A stretch of DNA of 64,000 nucleotides from [Mycobacterium] nativiensis (GCF_020172685.1 NZ_CP083986.1:5210447-5274446); one strand, 5' to 3'. Counted from the stretch's first letter, positions 20,571-34,417 are shown. Translations and numbers: made by a program. The notes: a model not told the origin generated them from the sequence alone.

Positions 20571-21128
20571 TCAGTCCCGCCGAACCACGACGCGGCGTGC
20601 CGGCTCGACGCCCTGACTCTCGCTGTGCACGCCCGCGACGGCGGCCACCGCATCGTGGACGATCTTACGTTCGAAGGGGCTCATCGGGGTCAGTTCCTCA
20701 TCGGCACCGCTGTCCAGCACGCGGCGGGCCACCTCGTCGCCCAGGGCGGTCAAGTCGTCCCGGCGGCGGCGGCGCCAGCCGGCGATGTCGAGCATCAGTC
20801 GGCTGCGCTCACCGGTCTTCTGGTGCACCGCCAGCCGCGTCAGCTCCTGCAGCGCGTCGAGTACCTCACCCTTGCGGCCAACCAGCTTGGTCAGGTCGCT
20901 GCCACCGTCAATGCTGACGATCGCGCGACGGCCCTCCACGTCGAGGTCGATGTCCCCGTCGAAGTCCAACAGGTCCAGCAACTCCTCCAGGTAGTCGCCG
21001 GCGATCTCGCCCTCGGCAACCAAGCGCTCTTCCAGATCCACCGCCGGGGTTGCGGCGGTCGGCTCGGTCTGGGGCTCCTGCTCCCCCGCCTCGCGCTCGG
21101 TGGTCTCTGAATCGGTCGTGTCGGTCAT
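20571..21128 (-). CDS. jag: Jag/KhpB (EloR) family RNA-binding protein
   Basis: This 185-residue protein has an acidic N-terminus, a KH-like domain with GRKGEVLDALQEL (about 90-105) and a C-terminal R3H domain (MSPFERKIVHDAVAAVAGV to RRVVVRR). It is an RNA-binding protein, usually partnered with KhpA and linked to cell growth in other Gram-positives. GGAGG lies 8 bases before the ATG. It sits between rsmG and yidC as in most actinobacteria. Confidence 0.93.
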   Translation of the reverse strand: MTDTTDSETTEREAGEQEPQTEPTAATPAVDLEERLVAEGEIAGDYLEELLDLLDFDGDIDLDVEGRRAIVSIDGGSDLTKLVGRKGEVLDALQELTRLAVHQKTGERSRLMLDIAGWRRRRRDDLTALGDEVARRVLDSGADEELTPMSPFERKIVHDAVAAVAGVHSESQGVEPARRVVVRRD

Positions 21129-21182
21129 ATCGTCTCCCTCCGTGTCCGGCAGCTCGCGCGCCGGTTGGCTTGTCGCGGTCTT

Positions 21183-22277
21183 TTACCGCTTACGTTTCTT
21201 CGGTTTCGCGCCGGCTCCCGGGCGCCCATTGCGGCCTGCCGGCCGGCCCGGGTTCCGCTTGGCCGTCACGGCCTTGGCTGTATCGCCGGCACCGGCGGAG
21301 TCTTCGGCAGATGCCGCTGCCGGTGCCTCCGGATCAGCCAGCTCGTCAGTCGCGGCTGTGCGGGCAGCCCGTTTGGGCTTGGCGCCAGGAGCGGGGGCGT
21401 TCGCGGAGCGCCGGCGTAGCGCCTCGTCCTTCTTCGCCTCGTCCTCTTTCTCGATCAAGCCGAAAACGTAGTGCTGCTGTGCGAACGTCCAGATGTTGTT
21501 GGAGAACCAGTACAGGATGATCGCCAGGGGCAGGAACGGCCCGCCGACCACCACGCCGAGCGGGAACACGTACAGCGCCAGCTTGTTCATCATCGCCGTC
21601 TGCGGGTTTGCAGCGGCCTCCGGACTCTGCCGCGCCACCGATGCCCGACTGTTGAAGTACGTCGCGATACCCGCCGCGATCATGATCGGTACTCCGACCG
21701 CGATCACCGAAACGCGGCTGAACTCAGCGAAGGCATCCAGGCCGTTCCGCTGGATCATGGTCGCGCCCAGCGGAGCACCGAACAGGTTGGCGTCCAGGAA
21801 GTTGCCGACGTCCTCAGCGCTGAAGAAGTAGTTGCCGAGCTGACGATTCAGGTCCGGCGACAGCCCCAACTGACCGATCCCGGTGCTGGTCCGGTTGAAC
21901 GAGCGGAGTACGTGGAACAGGCCCAGGAAGACCGGGATCTGCGCCAGCATCGGCAGGCAGCCAAGGATGGGATTGAAGCCGTGCTCCCGCTGCAGCTTCT
22001 GCATCTCCAGCGCCATGCGCTGACGGTCCTTGCCGTACTTCTTCTGCAGGGCCTTGATCTGAGGCTGCAGCTCCTGCATCTGCCTGGTGGTCCGGATCTG
22101 CTTGACGAACGGCTTGTACAACAGAGCCCGCAGCGTGAACACCAGGAACATCACCGACAGCGCCCAGGTAAAGAAGTTCGTCGGTCCCAGAAAAAGGCCA
22201 AAAGCCTTGTACCACAACCACATAATGCCCGAAACCGGGTAATACACGTAGTCCAGACTGCCGGGATCAAAGGACAC
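21183..22277 (-). CDS. yidC: Membrane protein insertase YidC
   Basis: The protein has 364 residues and five predicted membrane helices, including [20 protein letters not shown] and [20 protein letters not shown]. The cytoplasmic hairpin is basic ([19 protein letters not shown]) and the C-terminal tail is rich in Lys/Arg/Ala. It inserts proteins into the inner membrane with or without Sec. The GTG at 22277 has GGAGG 9 bases upstream; it overlaps the yidD end by 11 bases. Confidence 0.95.
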   Translation of the reverse strand: MSFDPGSLDYVYYPVSGIMWLWYKAFGLFLGPTNFFTWALSVMFLVFTLRALLYKPFVKQIRTTRQMQELQPQIKALQKKYGKDRQRMALEMQKLQREHGFNPILGCLPMLAQIPVFLGLFHVLRSFNRTSTGIGQLGLSPDLNRQLGNYFFSAEDVGNFLDANLFGAPLGATMIQRNGLDAFAEFSRVSVIAVGVPIMIAAGIATYFNSRASVARQSPEAAANPQTAMMNKLALYVFPLGVVVGGPFLPLAIILYWFSNNIWTFAQQHYVFGLIEKEDEAKKDEALRRRSANAPAPGAKPKRAARTAATDELADPEAPAAASAEDSAGAGDTAKAVTAKRNPGRPAGRNGRPGAGAKPKKRKR

Positions 22278-22593
22278 TGTGTTTAACCTCCGCTCGCTTG
22301 TCCGAGGAATTCTCGGACGGGCATTCGCATCCACCACCACGCTGGGACCGCTCTGGTATCGGGTCCCACCCACCTTGGTGCCAAGGCCCGCATTTGGCCA
22401 GCCGCACCACTGCCAGCCAGCCGCCTCGAATCAGCCCGTACTCGCTCAACGCGTCCACCGCGTACTGGCTGCAGGTCGGCATGAAGCGGCAACTGGGCAC
22501 GCGCAACGGGGACACCATGTGCCGGTAGAGCTGGATGACGTAGATCAACCCCCGGACGATCAACGCCGGCACCGTTGCAACACCGTGCCTCAC
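22267..22593 (-). CDS. yidD: Membrane protein insertion efficiency factor YidD
   Basis: Small protein of 108 residues. The signature [17 protein letters not shown] and [20 protein letters not shown] are present, with the usual cysteines. It associates with the membrane and aids YidC insertion. The C-terminal tail carries extra cysteines (GGGCECPS). The GTG start overlaps the rnpA stop by four bases. Confidence 0.93.
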   Translation of the reverse strand: MRHGVATVPALIVRGLIYVIQLYRHMVSPLRVPSCRFMPTCSQYAVDALSEYGLIRGGWLAVVRLAKCGPWHQGGWDPIPERSQRGGGCECPSENSSDKRAEVKHSVL

Positions 22594-22964
22594 CGTGCCA
22601 CGCCCCCGGGTCGCCGGATCGAGCGCAACCCGTCCCGCAGCTGAGTCCGCAGTACGTCGGTCTTGGCGCCCTTGCTGCTCGGGAGCGCGCGGATCACCAC
22701 ATGTTCGGCGGGTTGCAGATCGCCCAGTACGTCGCGAGCCGCATGCCGCAGACGCCGAGCCACCCGGTGCCGATCAACAGCCGATCCCACCGACTTGGCG
22801 ATGATCAGGCCGACTTTCGGGGACGCGACGATGGCCTCGCCGTCCGGCAAAGGATCGGACTGCCGCCCGTAGACGACGATGTTGGCCTGTACCGCCCGCC
22901 GGCCCCGCTTGACAGTCGCCCCAAAATCGGCCGACCGTCTCATCCGGTATTGCGCCGGGAGCAC
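22590..22964 (-). CDS. rnpA: Ribonuclease P protein component
   Basis: This 124-residue basic protein carries the RNase P protein motif [20 protein letters not shown] and the start MRRSADF. With the RNase P RNA (not in this window) it removes 5' leaders from tRNA precursors. It starts at GTG, 17 bases after rpmH, and overlaps yidD. Confidence 0.95.
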   Translation of the reverse strand: MLPAQYRMRRSADFGATVKRGRRAVQANIVVYGRQSDPLPDGEAIVASPKVGLIIAKSVGSAVDRHRVARRLRHAARDVLGDLQPAEHVVIRALPSSKGAKTDVLRTQLRDGLRSIRRPGGVAR

Positions 22965-22981
22965 CGCCGTGCCGCCTGTGC

Positions 22982-23125
22982 TCAGGCAGTCAGCGAGCGC
23001 CGGCCCTTGTTACGCCGGGCGGTCACGATGGCGCGGCCTGCCCGCGTACGCATGCGCAGGCGAAAACCGTGCACACGCGCCCGGCGACGGTTGTTGGGCT
23101 GGAAGGTCCGCTTGCCCTTGGCCAC
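22982..23125 (-). CDS. rpmH: 50S ribosomal protein L34
   Basis: A 47-residue, strongly basic protein with the universal L34 sequence [20 protein letters not shown] and [17 protein letters not shown]. The GTG start has AAGGAG 8 bases upstream. It is the first gene of the rpmH-rnpA-yidD-yidC-jag-rsmG-parA-parB series running away from the origin. Confidence 0.98.
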   Translation of the reverse strand: MAKGKRTFQPNNRRRARVHGFRLRMRTRAGRAIVTARRNKGRRSLTA

Positions 23126-23717
23126 GGCACACTCTCCTTGTTGCATCTTGCGCCGCGTCTGTCCGACACACCGGAAGCCCGTTGTGCCTGCCGCACGCGA
23201 CGCACTGGGTAAGCTCGGTGAACTTCTGCGTCTTGCTCTTAACCGGCGCGGTCTCCGGCCAGAGGCCGGTCGCAGCCGTATCGCCGACGTTCGGGCGACT
23301 GTTCGAGGGTACTGACGCAGGTTCGCCGGGTCAAACTCCGGTACGACAGCCTTCCCGCATCGCTCCGACACCGGCCCATTGTTAACAGTGGTCACACCCG
23401 TATCGGCTGTTCTGGCGGCAGTTGTTTTCTTGCGATTCATCTCCCCGAAAGGAGTAGTCGCTGGCCCCGAAACCTGTTAACTTGCTTGCCAGCGCCGTTT
23501 CGCAACTGGAGCACGAACCGAAGCGGACGAAGTCGCCGGCGCCTCGGATGTTGCGTGACCGTCTGGAGTGACCGTTGCCGAGCAACCGGGCCGCAAGGCC
23601 TCGACGGGGAACGCGCACCTCATCCACATCTGTGGATAACTGTGTGGATAGCATGTCCTACCATGTCCAAGCACGGTGTTCATTGAGCCACAGATTCGAA
23701 TCAGGGGGGATGAGGCA
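23126..23717. promoter_or_regulatory. rpmH-dnaA intergenic region with DnaA boxes
   Basis: Three DnaA boxes cluster here: TCATCCACA (23620-23628), TGTGGATAA (23631-23639, a perfect TTATCCACA in reverse) and TGTGGATAG (23643-23651). The first two face each other. TAGCAT (23649-23654) and TACCAT (23659-23664) are -10 candidates for dnaA, so the boxes probably serve autoregulation by DnaA. The rpmH promoter must lie in the left half but I cannot fix it. No gene is seen in the 592 bases. Confidence 0.7.
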
Positions 23718-25193
23718 TTGACCGATGACCCCGGTACGGCGTTCCTCACCCTCTGGGACGAGGTCGTCGCCGAACTCAACGGTGAATCCCCCGACGCCGG
23801 TGCCTCAGCACCTGTTCTGACACCCCAACAGAAGGCCTGGTTGAACCTGGTCCATCCGTTGGCGATCGTCGAAGGATTCGCCCTGCTCGCGGTACCCAGC
23901 AGTTTCGTCCAGAACGAGATCGAACGACACCTGCGCACCCAGATCACCGACGCGCTGAGCCGCCGTCTCGGTCAACAGATCGAACTCGGCGTCCGGATCG
24001 CCCCGCCGCCGACCGAAGACCAGCCCGCCTCTGCCGCCGAAACCGCGGCATCGCCTCGCCCCACCGACGACGAAGACGACGAAGACGAGACCACGGACGT
24101 CGCCTACGACTGGCCCAACTACTTCACCGAACGGCCCAGTGATGACTCGGCCACAGCCGACGGCGCGAGCCTGAACCGGCGCTACACCTTCGACACCTTC
24201 GTCATCGGCACCTCCAATCGGTTCGCCCACGCCGCTGCCCTGGCCATCGCCGAAGCACCGGCTCGCGCCTACAACCCGCTGTTCATCTGGGGTGAGTCCG
24301 GTCTGGGCAAAACCCACCTGCTGCACGCGGCCGGCAACTACACGCAGCGACTCTTCCCCGGGATGCGCGTCAAGTACGTCTCCACCGAAGAGTTCACCAA
24401 CGACTTCATCAACTCGTTGCGTGACGACCGCAAGGTCGCCTTCAAACGCAGCTACCGCGACATCGATGTGCTGCTGGTCGACGACATCCAGTTCATCGAG
24501 GGCAAGGAAGGCATCCAGGAGGAGTTCTTCCATACCTTCAACACACTGCACAACGCCAACAAGCAGATCGTGATCACCTCGGACCGGGCGCCCAAACAGC
24601 TGGCCACGCTGGAAGATCGGCTGCGCACCCGGTTCGAGTGGGGCCTGATCACCGACGTACAGCCGCCCGATCTGGAAACCCGCATCGCCATCCTGCGCAA
24701 AAAGGCGCAGATGGAGCGTCTCGATGTTCCCGGCGATGTCCTCGAACTGATCGCCACCAGCATCGAACGCAATATCCGCGAGCTCGAGGGCGCACTGATC
24801 CGGGTTACCGCGTTCGCGTCCTTGAACAAGACCCCGATCGACCGAGCACTGGCCGAGATCGTGCTCCGTGACCTGATCGCCGACGCCAGCACCATGCAGA
24901 TCAGCGCCGCGATCATCATGGCCGTCATCGCCGAATACTTCGACACCTCCATCGAGGAGCTTCGCGGCCCGGGCAAAACCCGCCCGCTGGCCCAGTCCCG
25001 GCAGATCGCCATGTATCTGTGCCGCGAACTCACCGACCTGTCACTGCCCAAGATCGGCCAGGCGTTCGGACGTGACCACACCACGGTGATGTATGCCGAA
25101 CGCAAGATTCGTGGCGAGATGGCCGAGCGTCGTGAGGTCTTCGATCAAGTCAAAGAACTCACCACCCGGATCCGGCAACGCGCCAAGCGTTGA
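23718..25193 (+). CDS. dnaA: Replication initiator DnaA
   Basis: AAA+ initiator of 491 residues. In order: domain I ([20 protein letters not shown]), a variable acidic linker, Walker [17 protein letters not shown], Walker [16 protein letters not shown], the arginine-finger region and the C-terminal DnaA-box-binding domain with [14 protein letters not shown]. The TTG at 23718 is chosen because LTDDPG aligns with the M. tuberculosis start, and a run of six G with an A stands 9 bases upstream. Confidence 0.98.
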   Translation: MTDDPGTAFLTLWDEVVAELNGESPDAGASAPVLTPQQKAWLNLVHPLAIVEGFALLAVPSSFVQNEIERHLRTQITDALSRRLGQQIELGVRIAPPPTEDQPASAAETAASPRPTDDEDDEDETTDVAYDWPNYFTERPSDDSATADGASLNRRYTFDTFVIGTSNRFAHAAALAIAEAPARAYNPLFIWGESGLGKTHLLHAAGNYTQRLFPGMRVKYVSTEEFTNDFINSLRDDRKVAFKRSYRDIDVLLVDDIQFIEGKEGIQEEFFHTFNTLHNANKQIVITSDRAPKQLATLEDRLRTRFEWGLITDVQPPDLETRIAILRKKAQMERLDVPGDVLELIATSIERNIRELEGALIRVTAFASLNKTPIDRALAEIVLRDLIADASTMQISAAIIMAVIAEYFDTSIEELRGPGKTRPLAQSRQIAMYLCRELTDLSLPKIGQAFGRDHTTVMYAERKIRGEMAERREVFDQVKELTTRIRQRAKR

Positions 25194-25726
25194 CACCAGC
25201 CGCCGATCCGCACTTTCTTACAAAAAACTTGCGACACACTCGCACCACCCGTCACGGACCGGCCCTGTGGATACCCTTGCGGACAACCTGTCCACGATCC
25301 GCTGACGAACCGGTCGCCGATGCACACCCGGCGTTCCATACACAGTCGAGTCGACCCGCCTCGGCGTGTCATTCACCGTTGATCCCCAGCCGCATGACAC
25401 CGCTCAGCAGCGACGATGCCACCCTGTGCCCAGGATCCACAGGACTTACTACTAATACTGGGATATCTCCATCGTTTCTTCTTGAAAACAGGTCGTTGGG
25501 GATTCGGCACGGATCGGCCTGTTCACAACCGGCAGGGTTGTGGTTCACCCAGTCCCTCTCAAAGGCCGTCGGTGTCTGCGATTAACTTTCAAGTCAGGCT
25601 TCGAGGCTCTACGGTTGGGGGCCTACCGCTCTTACGCTTGTCGTGGGGCGTTGCACGGCCGCAGGTGGGGGAATTTCACCGGTCGCCGCGAGGTAGAGCT
25701 CGATATCGGGGTGACGAGAGGACACT
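25194..25726. other. Origin of chromosomal replication (oriC), dnaA-dnaN region
   Basis: In mycobacteria the functional oriC is the dnaA-dnaN gap. DnaA-box-like sites seen: TGTGGATAC (25266-25274), TGCGGACAA (25278-25286), CTGTCCACG (25288-25296), GGATCCACA (25433-25441) and CTGTTCACA (25519-25527). An A+T-rich stretch at 25441-25495 is a likely unwinding element, and a second A+T-rich patch lies at 25208-25235. TACGGT (25610-25615) is a -10 candidate for dnaN. No gene lies in these 533 bases. Confidence 0.85.
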
Positions 25727-26923
25727 ATGGACGCGGCGACGATGAACGCGGGCCTGACCGACTTGAGATTCCGGCTGGACCGGGATGACTTCGCCGATGC
25801 GGTGGCGTGGGTCGCGAAATCCCTGCCGGCCCGGCCGACCGTGCCGTTGCTGGCCGGCGTGCTGCTGACCGGCTCGGACAACGGCCTGACCGTGTCCGGG
25901 TTCGACTACGAAGTCTCCGCCGAGGTTCAGCTGGCAGCCGAAATCGCTTCCCCGGGAAGTGTATTGGTGTCCGGAAGGTTGCTCTCCGACATCACCCGCG
26001 CGTTGCCGGCCAAGCCGGTCGAGGTCCAGGTCGAGGCCACCCGTGTCGCGTTGACCTGTGGCAATGCCCGATTCTCGCTGCCGACCATGACCGTCGAGGA
26101 TTACCCCACGCTGCCGACGTTGCCGGAAGAGACCGGCGTGTTGTCCGCGGATCTGTTCGCGGAGGCGATCAGCCAGGTCGCGGTCGCCGCCGGGCGTGAC
26201 GACACATTGCCGATGCTGACCGGTATTCGTGTCGAAATCTCGGGTAACACAGTGGTTTTGGCTGCTACCGACCGTTTCCGTCTGGCTGTCCGTGAGTTGA
26301 CCTGGTCCGCAGCACCGGGTACCGAAGCTGCTGTGTTGGTGCCGGCCAAGACGCTGGCCGAAGCCGCCAAGGCCAGCAGCGACGGCACCGAGGTGCACTT
26401 GGCACTGGGTGCGGGTTCCGCGGTGGGCAGCGACGGTCTGCTGGGTATCACCAGCTCCGGAAAGCGCAGCACCACCCGACTGCTGGATGCGGAATTCCCG
26501 AAGTTTCGGCAGCTGTTGCCCAGTGAGCATCTTGCGGTCGCCACCATCGGCGTTGCGGAACTGACCGAGGCGATCAAGCGTGTCGCGCTGGTCGCCGATC
26601 GCGGTGCGCAGGTGCGGATGGAGTTGTCCGAGGGCACTTTGCGACTGTCCGCGGGTGCCGAGGATGTCGGACGGGCCGAGGAGGATCTGCCGGTCGACTT
26701 CGTCGGTGAGCCGTTGACCATCGCTTTCAACCCGACCTACCTGACCGACGGGCTGGGCTCGCTGCACAGCGAGAAGGTGTCGATGGGATTCACCGACCCG
26801 AAGAAGCCCGCCGTGCTGCGGCCGGCCGCCAGCGATGATGCCCCGCCTGTCGGTAGCGGTCCGTTCCCCGCGGTGGCCTCGGATTACGTGTACTTGTTGA
26901 TGCCGGTTCGCCTGCCCGGCTGA
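25727..26923 (+). CDS. dnaN: DNA polymerase III sliding clamp (beta subunit)
   Basis: The 398-residue clamp has three similar domains and family hallmarks [56 protein letters not shown] and the C-terminal [12 protein letters not shown]. It holds the replicase on DNA. A GAGAGGA ribosome site precedes the ATG. It is in the normal order dnaA-dnaN-recF. Confidence 0.98.
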   Translation: MDAATMNAGLTDLRFRLDRDDFADAVAWVAKSLPARPTVPLLAGVLLTGSDNGLTVSGFDYEVSAEVQLAAEIASPGSVLVSGRLLSDITRALPAKPVEVQVEATRVALTCGNARFSLPTMTVEDYPTLPTLPEETGVLSADLFAEAISQVAVAAGRDDTLPMLTGIRVEISGNTVVLAATDRFRLAVRELTWSAAPGTEAAVLVPAKTLAEAAKASSDGTEVHLALGAGSAVGSDGLLGITSSGKRSTTRLLDAEFPKFRQLLPSEHLAVATIGVAELTEAIKRVALVADRGAQVRMELSEGTLRLSAGAEDVGRAEEDLPVDFVGEPLTIAFNPTYLTDGLGSLHSEKVSMGFTDPKKPAVLRPAASDDAPPVGSGPFPAVASDYVYLLMPVRLPG

Positions 26924-26960
26924 TCGGCGCGGCCGCGACGACGGGAGGGGTGGGTTTCTC

Positions 26961-28121
26961 GTGTATGTCCGCCACTTGGGCCTGCGCGATTTCCGGTCCT
27001 GGGCGAACGTCGACCTCGAGCTGGGTCCGGGAGCGACGGTGCTGGTCGGACCCAACGGTTATGGGAAAACCAATCTCGTTGAGGCACTGTGGTATTCGTC
27101 AACCCTTGGTTCTCACCGGGTAGCCACCGACGCGCCGTTGATCCGTTCGGGTGCGAGCCGCGCGGTGGTGTCGACGATCGTCGTCAACGAGGGCCGCGAA
27201 TTGGCTGTCGATCTCGAGATCACCGCCGGGCGGGCCAACAAGGTCAGGTTGAACCGGGCACCGGTGCGCCACGCCCGCGAGGTGGTCGGGGTGCTGCGAG
27301 CGGTGCTGTTCGCCCCGGAGGACCTGGCCTTGGTTCGGGGCGATCCCGGTGAGCGGCGCCGCTATCTCGACGAACTCGCCAGCATCCGCCGGCCACGCAT
27401 TGCCGCGGTACGCGCCGACTACGACAAGGTGTTGCGGCAGCGCACCGCGCTGCTCAAAAGTGCGCCGGGCGCCTTGCACCGCGGGGATCGTTCGGTCCTG
27501 GACACCCTCGACGTCTGGGACGCGCAGTTGGCCGCACACGGATCGGAGTTGATGGCGGCTCGCATCGATCTGGTCAACCAGTTGGCACCGGAAGTCGAAA
27601 AGGCCTACCAACTATTGGCTCCCGGCCCGCGTACGGCGGCAGTCGCCTACCGACCCAAGTTGGAGATGGACTCCGGCCCGGCCGACGAAAGCGTGGCAGA
27701 ACTTCAGGATGCGTTGCTGGCGGAGTTAGCTCGTCGCCGCAGCGCGGAGTTGGAGCGCGGCGTCTGTCTGGTCGGCCCGCACCGCGACGAATTAGAGCTT
27801 CGCCTCGGCGACAAACCGGTGAAAGGCTTTGCCAGCCATGGTGAATCGTGGTCCATGGCGCTGTCGCTGAGGTTGGCCTCCTACCAGCTGCTGCGCAGTG
27901 AAGGGGCGGAGCCGGTACTGCTGCTTGATGACGTGTTCGCCGAATTGGACGCCGCGCGTCGCCGCGCCTTGGCCGATGTGGCGGCTTCCGCCGAGCAGGT
28001 GCTGATCACCGCGGCGGTCCCCGACGACGTGCCGATCGATTGGGAGCCCCGCCGGATCAGCATCTCCGTTGTCGATGATGACAACGGCCGAGTGTCAGAA
28101 TTGGTCGGCGGCCCGCCGTGA
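26961..28121 (+). CDS. recF: DNA replication and repair protein RecF
   Basis: SMC-like ATPase of 386 residues with Walker [17 protein letters not shown], a signature region [20 protein letters not shown] and Walker [14 protein letters not shown]. It helps load RecA at gaps. The GTG at 26961 is in a good position after GGGAGGGG; the stop overlaps dciA by four bases. Confidence 0.96.
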   Translation: MYVRHLGLRDFRSWANVDLELGPGATVLVGPNGYGKTNLVEALWYSSTLGSHRVATDAPLIRSGASRAVVSTIVVNEGRELAVDLEITAGRANKVRLNRAPVRHAREVVGVLRAVLFAPEDLALVRGDPGERRRYLDELASIRRPRIAAVRADYDKVLRQRTALLKSAPGALHRGDRSVLDTLDVWDAQLAAHGSELMAARIDLVNQLAPEVEKAYQLLAPGPRTAAVAYRPKLEMDSGPADESVAELQDALLAELARRRSAELERGVCLVGPHRDELELRLGDKPVKGFASHGESWSMALSLRLASYQLLRSEGAEPVLLLDDVFAELDAARRRALADVAASAEQVLITAAVPDDVPIDWEPRRISISVVDDDNGRVSELVGGPP

Positions 28122-28687
28122 CCGACTCCGACGACGACAGCGGTGTGAAACCCCCGGACCACCTGGCCGGGTTATCCGGCATGGACCTGGTCCGCCGGAC
28201 CCTCGCCGAAGCACGCGAAGCGGCTCGCAGCCAGGGCAAAGACGTCGGACAGGGTCGCCGGGCGCCGCTTCGGCGCCGTACCCCCGGAACCGGTGGGGGC
28301 CGCCGAACCTGGTCCGGGCCAGGTCCGGACCGGCGCGACCCGCAGGCCTTCGGAGCGGCCACTCGCGACCTCGCGCAGTCGCGGGGCTGGTCGACCCAGG
28401 TCGCCGAGGGCACGGTCCTGGGCAGGTGGCGTTCGGTGGTGGGAGAGGACATCGCGTCGCACGCGACCCCGACCAGGTTGTCCGAGGGAGTCCTCAGTGT
28501 GTCGGCGGAGTCGACGGCCTGGGCAACCCAACTGCGGCTGGTGCAGGCACAGCTTTTGGCGAAGATCGCGGCAGCTGTGGGCGACGGGGTCGTGACCAGC
28601 TTGAAGATCACCGGTCCGACGGCCCCGTCGTGGCGCAAGGGGCCGCGGCACGTGTCGGGCCGCGGGCCGCGCGACACCTACGGCTAG
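28118..28687 (+). CDS. dciA: DUF721 protein DciA (replicative helicase operator)
   Basis: This 189-residue protein has a disordered basic N-terminal half and a C-terminal KH-like DUF721 domain ([20 protein letters not shown] to [20 protein letters not shown]). DciA loads or activates the DnaB helicase in bacteria that lack DnaC. The start overlaps recF (GTGA). It corresponds to Rv0004. Confidence 0.9.
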   Translation: MTDSDDDSGVKPPDHLAGLSGMDLVRRTLAEAREAARSQGKDVGQGRRAPLRRRTPGTGGGRRTWSGPGPDRRDPQAFGAATRDLAQSRGWSTQVAEGTVLGRWRSVVGEDIASHATPTRLSEGVLSVSAESTAWATQLRLVQAQLLAKIAAAVGDGVVTSLKITGPTAPSWRKGPRHVSGRGPRDTYG

Positions 28688-28841
28688 ACCGCGCCGGCCG
28701 ACCCGCGCCTGAGCGGCGCTACGAGCACAAAATTCCCCTCGGCCAGCGGCCGGACACATGCTTAAGCGCGATATCCGCGCCACGGCGCAACCAGATGGGT
28801 GGAAACACCCCGAGAAAATGCCCGCCGTCGGTTCTCCACGG

Positions 28842-28847
28842 TAGACT
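28842..28847 (+). promoter_or_regulatory. Candidate gyrB-gyrA promoter -10 (TAGACT)
   Basis: TAGACT lies about 75 bases before the gyrB GTG in the 235-base dciA-gyrB gap. Seventeen bases upstream is TGCCCG, a poor -35. Mycobacterial gyr promoters respond to supercoiling; whether this one does cannot be read here. Confidence 0.35.
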
Positions 28848-28886
28848 GTCCAGGTATCTGTCGCATTCACGCCTGTGATGCGTTGA

Positions 28887-30953
<2,067 letters not shown>

Positions 30954-31003
30954 TGATGTACCGCGCTATCTGACCTGCCTACGGCTGATTGAACGAGGAA
31001 TAG

Positions 31004-33514
31004 ATGACAGACACCACGCTGCCGCCCGGAGATGACTCGGTAGACCGGATCGAACCGGTCGACATCCAACACGAGATGCAGCGAAGCTACATCGATTACG
31101 CGATGAGCGTCATCGTCGGGCGGGCCCTGCCCGAGGTGCGTGACGGCCTCAAGCCGGTGCACCGGCGGGTGCTCTACGCGATGTACGACTCGGGCTTCCG
31201 CCCGGACCGCAGTCACGCCAAGTCGGCGCGCTCGGTCGCCGAGACGATGGGCAACTACCACCCGCACGGCGACTCCTCGATCTACGACACCCTGGTGCGG
31301 ATGGCCCAGCCGTGGTCACTGCGCTACCCGTTGGTCGACGGCCAGGGCAACTTCGGCTCACCGGGCAACGACCCAGCGGCCGCCATGCGTTACACCGAGG
31401 CTCGGCTGACCCCGCTGGCCATGGAGATGCTGCGCGAGATCGACGAGGAGACAGTCACTTTCGTCCCGAACTACGACGGTCGGGTGCAAGAGCCCACGGT
31501 GCTGCCCAGCAGGTTCCCGAACCTGCTGGCCAATGGCTCGGGCGGTATCGCGGTCGGTATGGCGACCAACATCCCGCCGCACAACCTGCGTGAGCTCGCC
31601 GAGGCGGTGTTCTGGTGCCTGGACAACCACGAGGCCGATGAAGAGGCCACCCTGGAAGCGGTGATGGAGCGGGTCAAGGGCCCCGACTTCCCCACCTCCG
31701 GGCTGATCGTCGGATCGCAGGGCATCAACGATGCCTACCGGACCGGCCGCGGCTCGATCCGGATGCGCGGCGTGGTCGAGATCGAGGAAGATTCGCGCGG
31801 GCGGTCCCTGCTGGTCATCACCGAGCTGCCCTACCAGGTGAACCATGACAACTTCATCACGTCGATCGCCGAGCAGGTGCGCGACGGAAAGTTGGCGGGA
31901 ATAGCCAACATTGAGGACCAGAGCAGCGACCGGGTCGGCCTGCGCATCGTCGTGGAGGTCAAGCGCGACGCGGTGGCCAAAGTCGTGCTGAACAACCTCT
32001 ACAAGCACACCCAACTGCAGACCAGCTTCGGCGCCAACATGCTGTCTATCGTCGACGGCGTGCCGCGCACCCTGCGGCTGGATCAGATGATCCGGTACTA
32101 CGTCGCGCACCAACTCGACGTGATCATCCGGCGCACCACCTACCGGCTGCGCAAGGCCAACGAGCGGGCACACATCCTGCGCGGCCTGGTCAAGGCCCTC
32201 GACGCCCTCGACGAGGTCATCGCGCTGATCCGCGCTTCGGCGACCGTCGACGTGGCACGGCAGGGCCTGATCGACCTGCTCGACATCGATGACATTCAGG
32301 CGCAAGCGATCCTGGATATGCAGCTGCGCCGGCTGGCTGCCCTGGAGCGCCAGAAGATCATCGACGACCTGGCCAAGATCGAGGCCGAGATCGCCGATCT
32401 GGAAGACATCCTGGCCAAGCCGGAACGGCAGCGCGCGATCGTCAAGGAAGAGCTCGGCGAGATCGCCGAGAAGTACGGCGATGACCGGCGGACCCGGATC
32501 ATCGCCGCCGACGGGGATGTCACCGACGAGGATCTGATCGCCCGCGAGGACGTCGTGGTGACGATCACCGAGACCGGTTACGCCAAGCGAACCAAGACCG
32601 ACCTGTACCGCAGCCAGAAGCGGGGCGGTAAGGGCGTGCAGGGTGCCGGGCTCAAGCAGGACGACATCGTCGCGCACTTCTTCGTCTGCTCGACCCACGA
32701 CTGGATCCTGTTCTTCACCACGCAGGGCCGGGTGTACCGGGCGAAGGCCTACGACCTGCCCGAGGCGCTGCGCACCGCGCGCGGCCAGCATGTTGCGAAC
32801 CTATTGGCCTTCCAGCCAGAGGAGCGCATCGCCCAGGTCATCCAGCTCAAGAGCTACGAGGACGCGCCGTATCTGGTGTTGGCCACCCGCAACGGGCTGG
32901 TGAAGAAGTCCAAGCTGACCGACTTCGACTCGAACCGGTCCGGCGGCATCGTCGCGATCAACCTGCGCGACGCCGACGAACTGGTCGGTGCGGTGCTGTG
33001 CTCGGCCGAGGACGACCTGCTGCTGGTGTCGGCTAATGGGCAGTCCATCCGGTTCTCGGCGACCGATGAGGCGCTGCGTCCGATGGGCCGCGCCACCTCC
33101 GGGGTGCAGGGCATGCGCTTCAACGCCGACGACCGGCTGCTGTCGCTCAATGTGGTCCGCGAGGACACCTATCTGCTGGTGGCCACCGCCGGTGGCTACG
33201 CCAAGCGGACGGCGATCGAGGAGTACACCGCGCAGGGTCGTGGCGGCAAGGGCATCCTGACCATTCAGTACGATTCCCGGCGGGGGCGGTTGGTCGGGGC
33301 CCTGATCGTCGACGAGGACAGCGAGCTCTACGCGATCACCTCCGGTGGCGGGGTGATCCGCACCGCGGCACGGCAGGTTCGCAAAGCCGGGCGCCAGACC
33401 AAGGGCGTTCGGTTGATGAACTTGGGCGAGGGCGACACACTGATAGCCATCGCGCGGAATGCCGACGAAGAGGCGACCGACGAGGATGCGGGTAGCGAGG
33501 ATGCGGGTAGCTGA
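31004..33514 (+). CDS. gyrA: DNA gyrase subunit A
   Basis: This 836-residue subunit cuts and rejoins DNA. The catalytic tyrosine is in the segment [15 protein letters not shown], and the GyrA box is [11 protein letters not shown] before six C-terminal beta-pinwheel blades. The quinolone-binding region is [19 protein letters not shown]: residue 91 (position 90 in M. tuberculosis) is Ser, not Ala. No intein is present. The ATG has GAGGA upstream. Confidence 0.98.
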   Translation: MTDTTLPPGDDSVDRIEPVDIQHEMQRSYIDYAMSVIVGRALPEVRDGLKPVHRRVLYAMYDSGFRPDRSHAKSARSVAETMGNYHPHGDSSIYDTLVRMAQPWSLRYPLVDGQGNFGSPGNDPAAAMRYTEARLTPLAMEMLREIDEETVTFVPNYDGRVQEPTVLPSRFPNLLANGSGGIAVGMATNIPPHNLRELAEAVFWCLDNHEADEEATLEAVMERVKGPDFPTSGLIVGSQGINDAYRTGRGSIRMRGVVEIEEDSRGRSLLVITELPYQVNHDNFITSIAEQVRDGKLAGIANIEDQSSDRVGLRIVVEVKRDAVAKVVLNNLYKHTQLQTSFGANMLSIVDGVPRTLRLDQMIRYYVAHQLDVIIRRTTYRLRKANERAHILRGLVKALDALDEVIALIRASATVDVARQGLIDLLDIDDIQAQAILDMQLRRLAALERQKIIDDLAKIEAEIADLEDILAKPERQRAIVKEELGEIAEKYGDDRRTRIIAADGDVTDEDLIAREDVVVTITETGYAKRTKTDLYRSQKRGGKGVQGAGLKQDDIVAHFFVCSTHDWILFFTTQGRVYRAKAYDLPEALRTARGQHVANLLAFQPEERIAQVIQLKSYEDAPYLVLATRNGLVKKSKLTDFDSNRSGGIVAINLRDADELVGAVLCSAEDDLLLVSANGQSIRFSATDEALRPMGRATSGVQGMRFNADDRLLSLNVVREDTYLLVATAGGYAKRTAIEEYTAQGRGGKGILTIQYDSRRGRLVGALIVDEDSELYAITSGGGVIRTAARQVRKAGRQTKGVRLMNLGEGDTLIAIARNADEEATDEDAGSEDAGS

Positions 33515-33569
33515 GCTCGACTGGAAGCCGAGCCGCCGGCCGGCCGGACACACAGGTTAGGAGCCTTGG

Positions 33570-34397
33570 GTGAGCGCACCGAATGAGCCGGGGCACCCGG
33601 GCAACGGTCCGGGTAAGGCGGAATCCCCAGGCAGCGGCTCGGCCGATGCCGGAGGTCCGCGGTCCGCGGCACGCCCCGGCAGAATCACCGACACCGGGGA
33701 GCCGCCGCCGTGGCAGCGTGGGGGCCAGACCCGCCAGTCCGCTCCGGCTCGGCCGCCCGAACCGGGCCCGGCCGCCCGCTCCCCCGGGGTGGATGAGCGG
33801 CTACGCCGTTTCGTGTCCGGCACGGCGGCGCCAGGGGCACAGCAGGCCGCACCGCCCCCGGCGCAGGCGCCGGCAAAATCGGCACCGCCGCCGCCCGCTC
33901 AGGCCCCTGCTCAGCCACCGGCGGCAGCGGCCAAGCCGGCCCCGCCCGAGGACGCCTACGGCAGCGAGCTGCCGGATCTGTCCGAAGCGGCGAAGCGGCG
34001 GACGCCGGCTCGGCGCCCGCAGGTGTCGGCCGGGCCGCGCGGTCCGCTGCGGGCCAATATGCAGATCCGGCGGATCGATCCCTGGAGCGCGCTGAAGGTG
34101 TCGTTGCTGCTGTCGACGGCGCTGTTCTTCGTCTGGATGATCGCCGTCGCCGTGCTGTACGTCATGCTCGGCGCGATGGGTGTCTGGAGCAAGCTGAACA
34201 GCAATGTCGGTGACCTGCTGACCAATAACAGTGCCGCAGAACTGGTTTCGGGCAGTTCTATCTTCGGTGCCGCCGCCCTGATCGGGTTGGTCAATGTCGT
34301 GGTGCTGACGGCGATGGCCACCCTGGGTGTGGTGATCTACAACCTGAGCACCGACGTCGTCGGCGGTGTGGAGGTGACCCTGGCCGACCGGGACTGA
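33570..34397 (+). CDS. DUF3566 transmembrane protein (Rv0007-like)
   Basis: The protein has 275 residues. A long Pro/Ala-rich disordered cytoplasmic half (about 1-150) is followed by a DUF3566 membrane domain with two helices ([20 protein letters not shown] and [20 protein letters not shown]) and a short tail. Its role is not established. AGGAG lies 7 bases before the GTG. It closes the gyrB-gyrA transcript region before the tRNA genes. Confidence 0.88.
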   Translation: MSAPNEPGHPGNGPGKAESPGSGSADAGGPRSAARPGRITDTGEPPPWQRGGQTRQSAPARPPEPGPAARSPGVDERLRRFVSGTAAPGAQQAAPPPAQAPAKSAPPPPAQAPAQPPAAAAKPAPPEDAYGSELPDLSEAAKRRTPARRPQVSAGPRGPLRANMQIRRIDPWSALKVSLLLSTALFFVWMIAVAVLYVMLGAMGVWSKLNSNVGDLLTNNSAAELVSGSSIFGAAALIGLVNVVVLTAMATLGVVIYNLSTDVVGGVEVTLADRD

Positions 34398-34417
34398 CGC
34401 CCCGGAACCCGGCGCTT

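Noticed and set aside
31004..33514. Intein in gyrA
   Set aside because: GyrA is of normal length and collinear with relatives; the usual insertion region near the catalytic tyrosine is uninterrupted.
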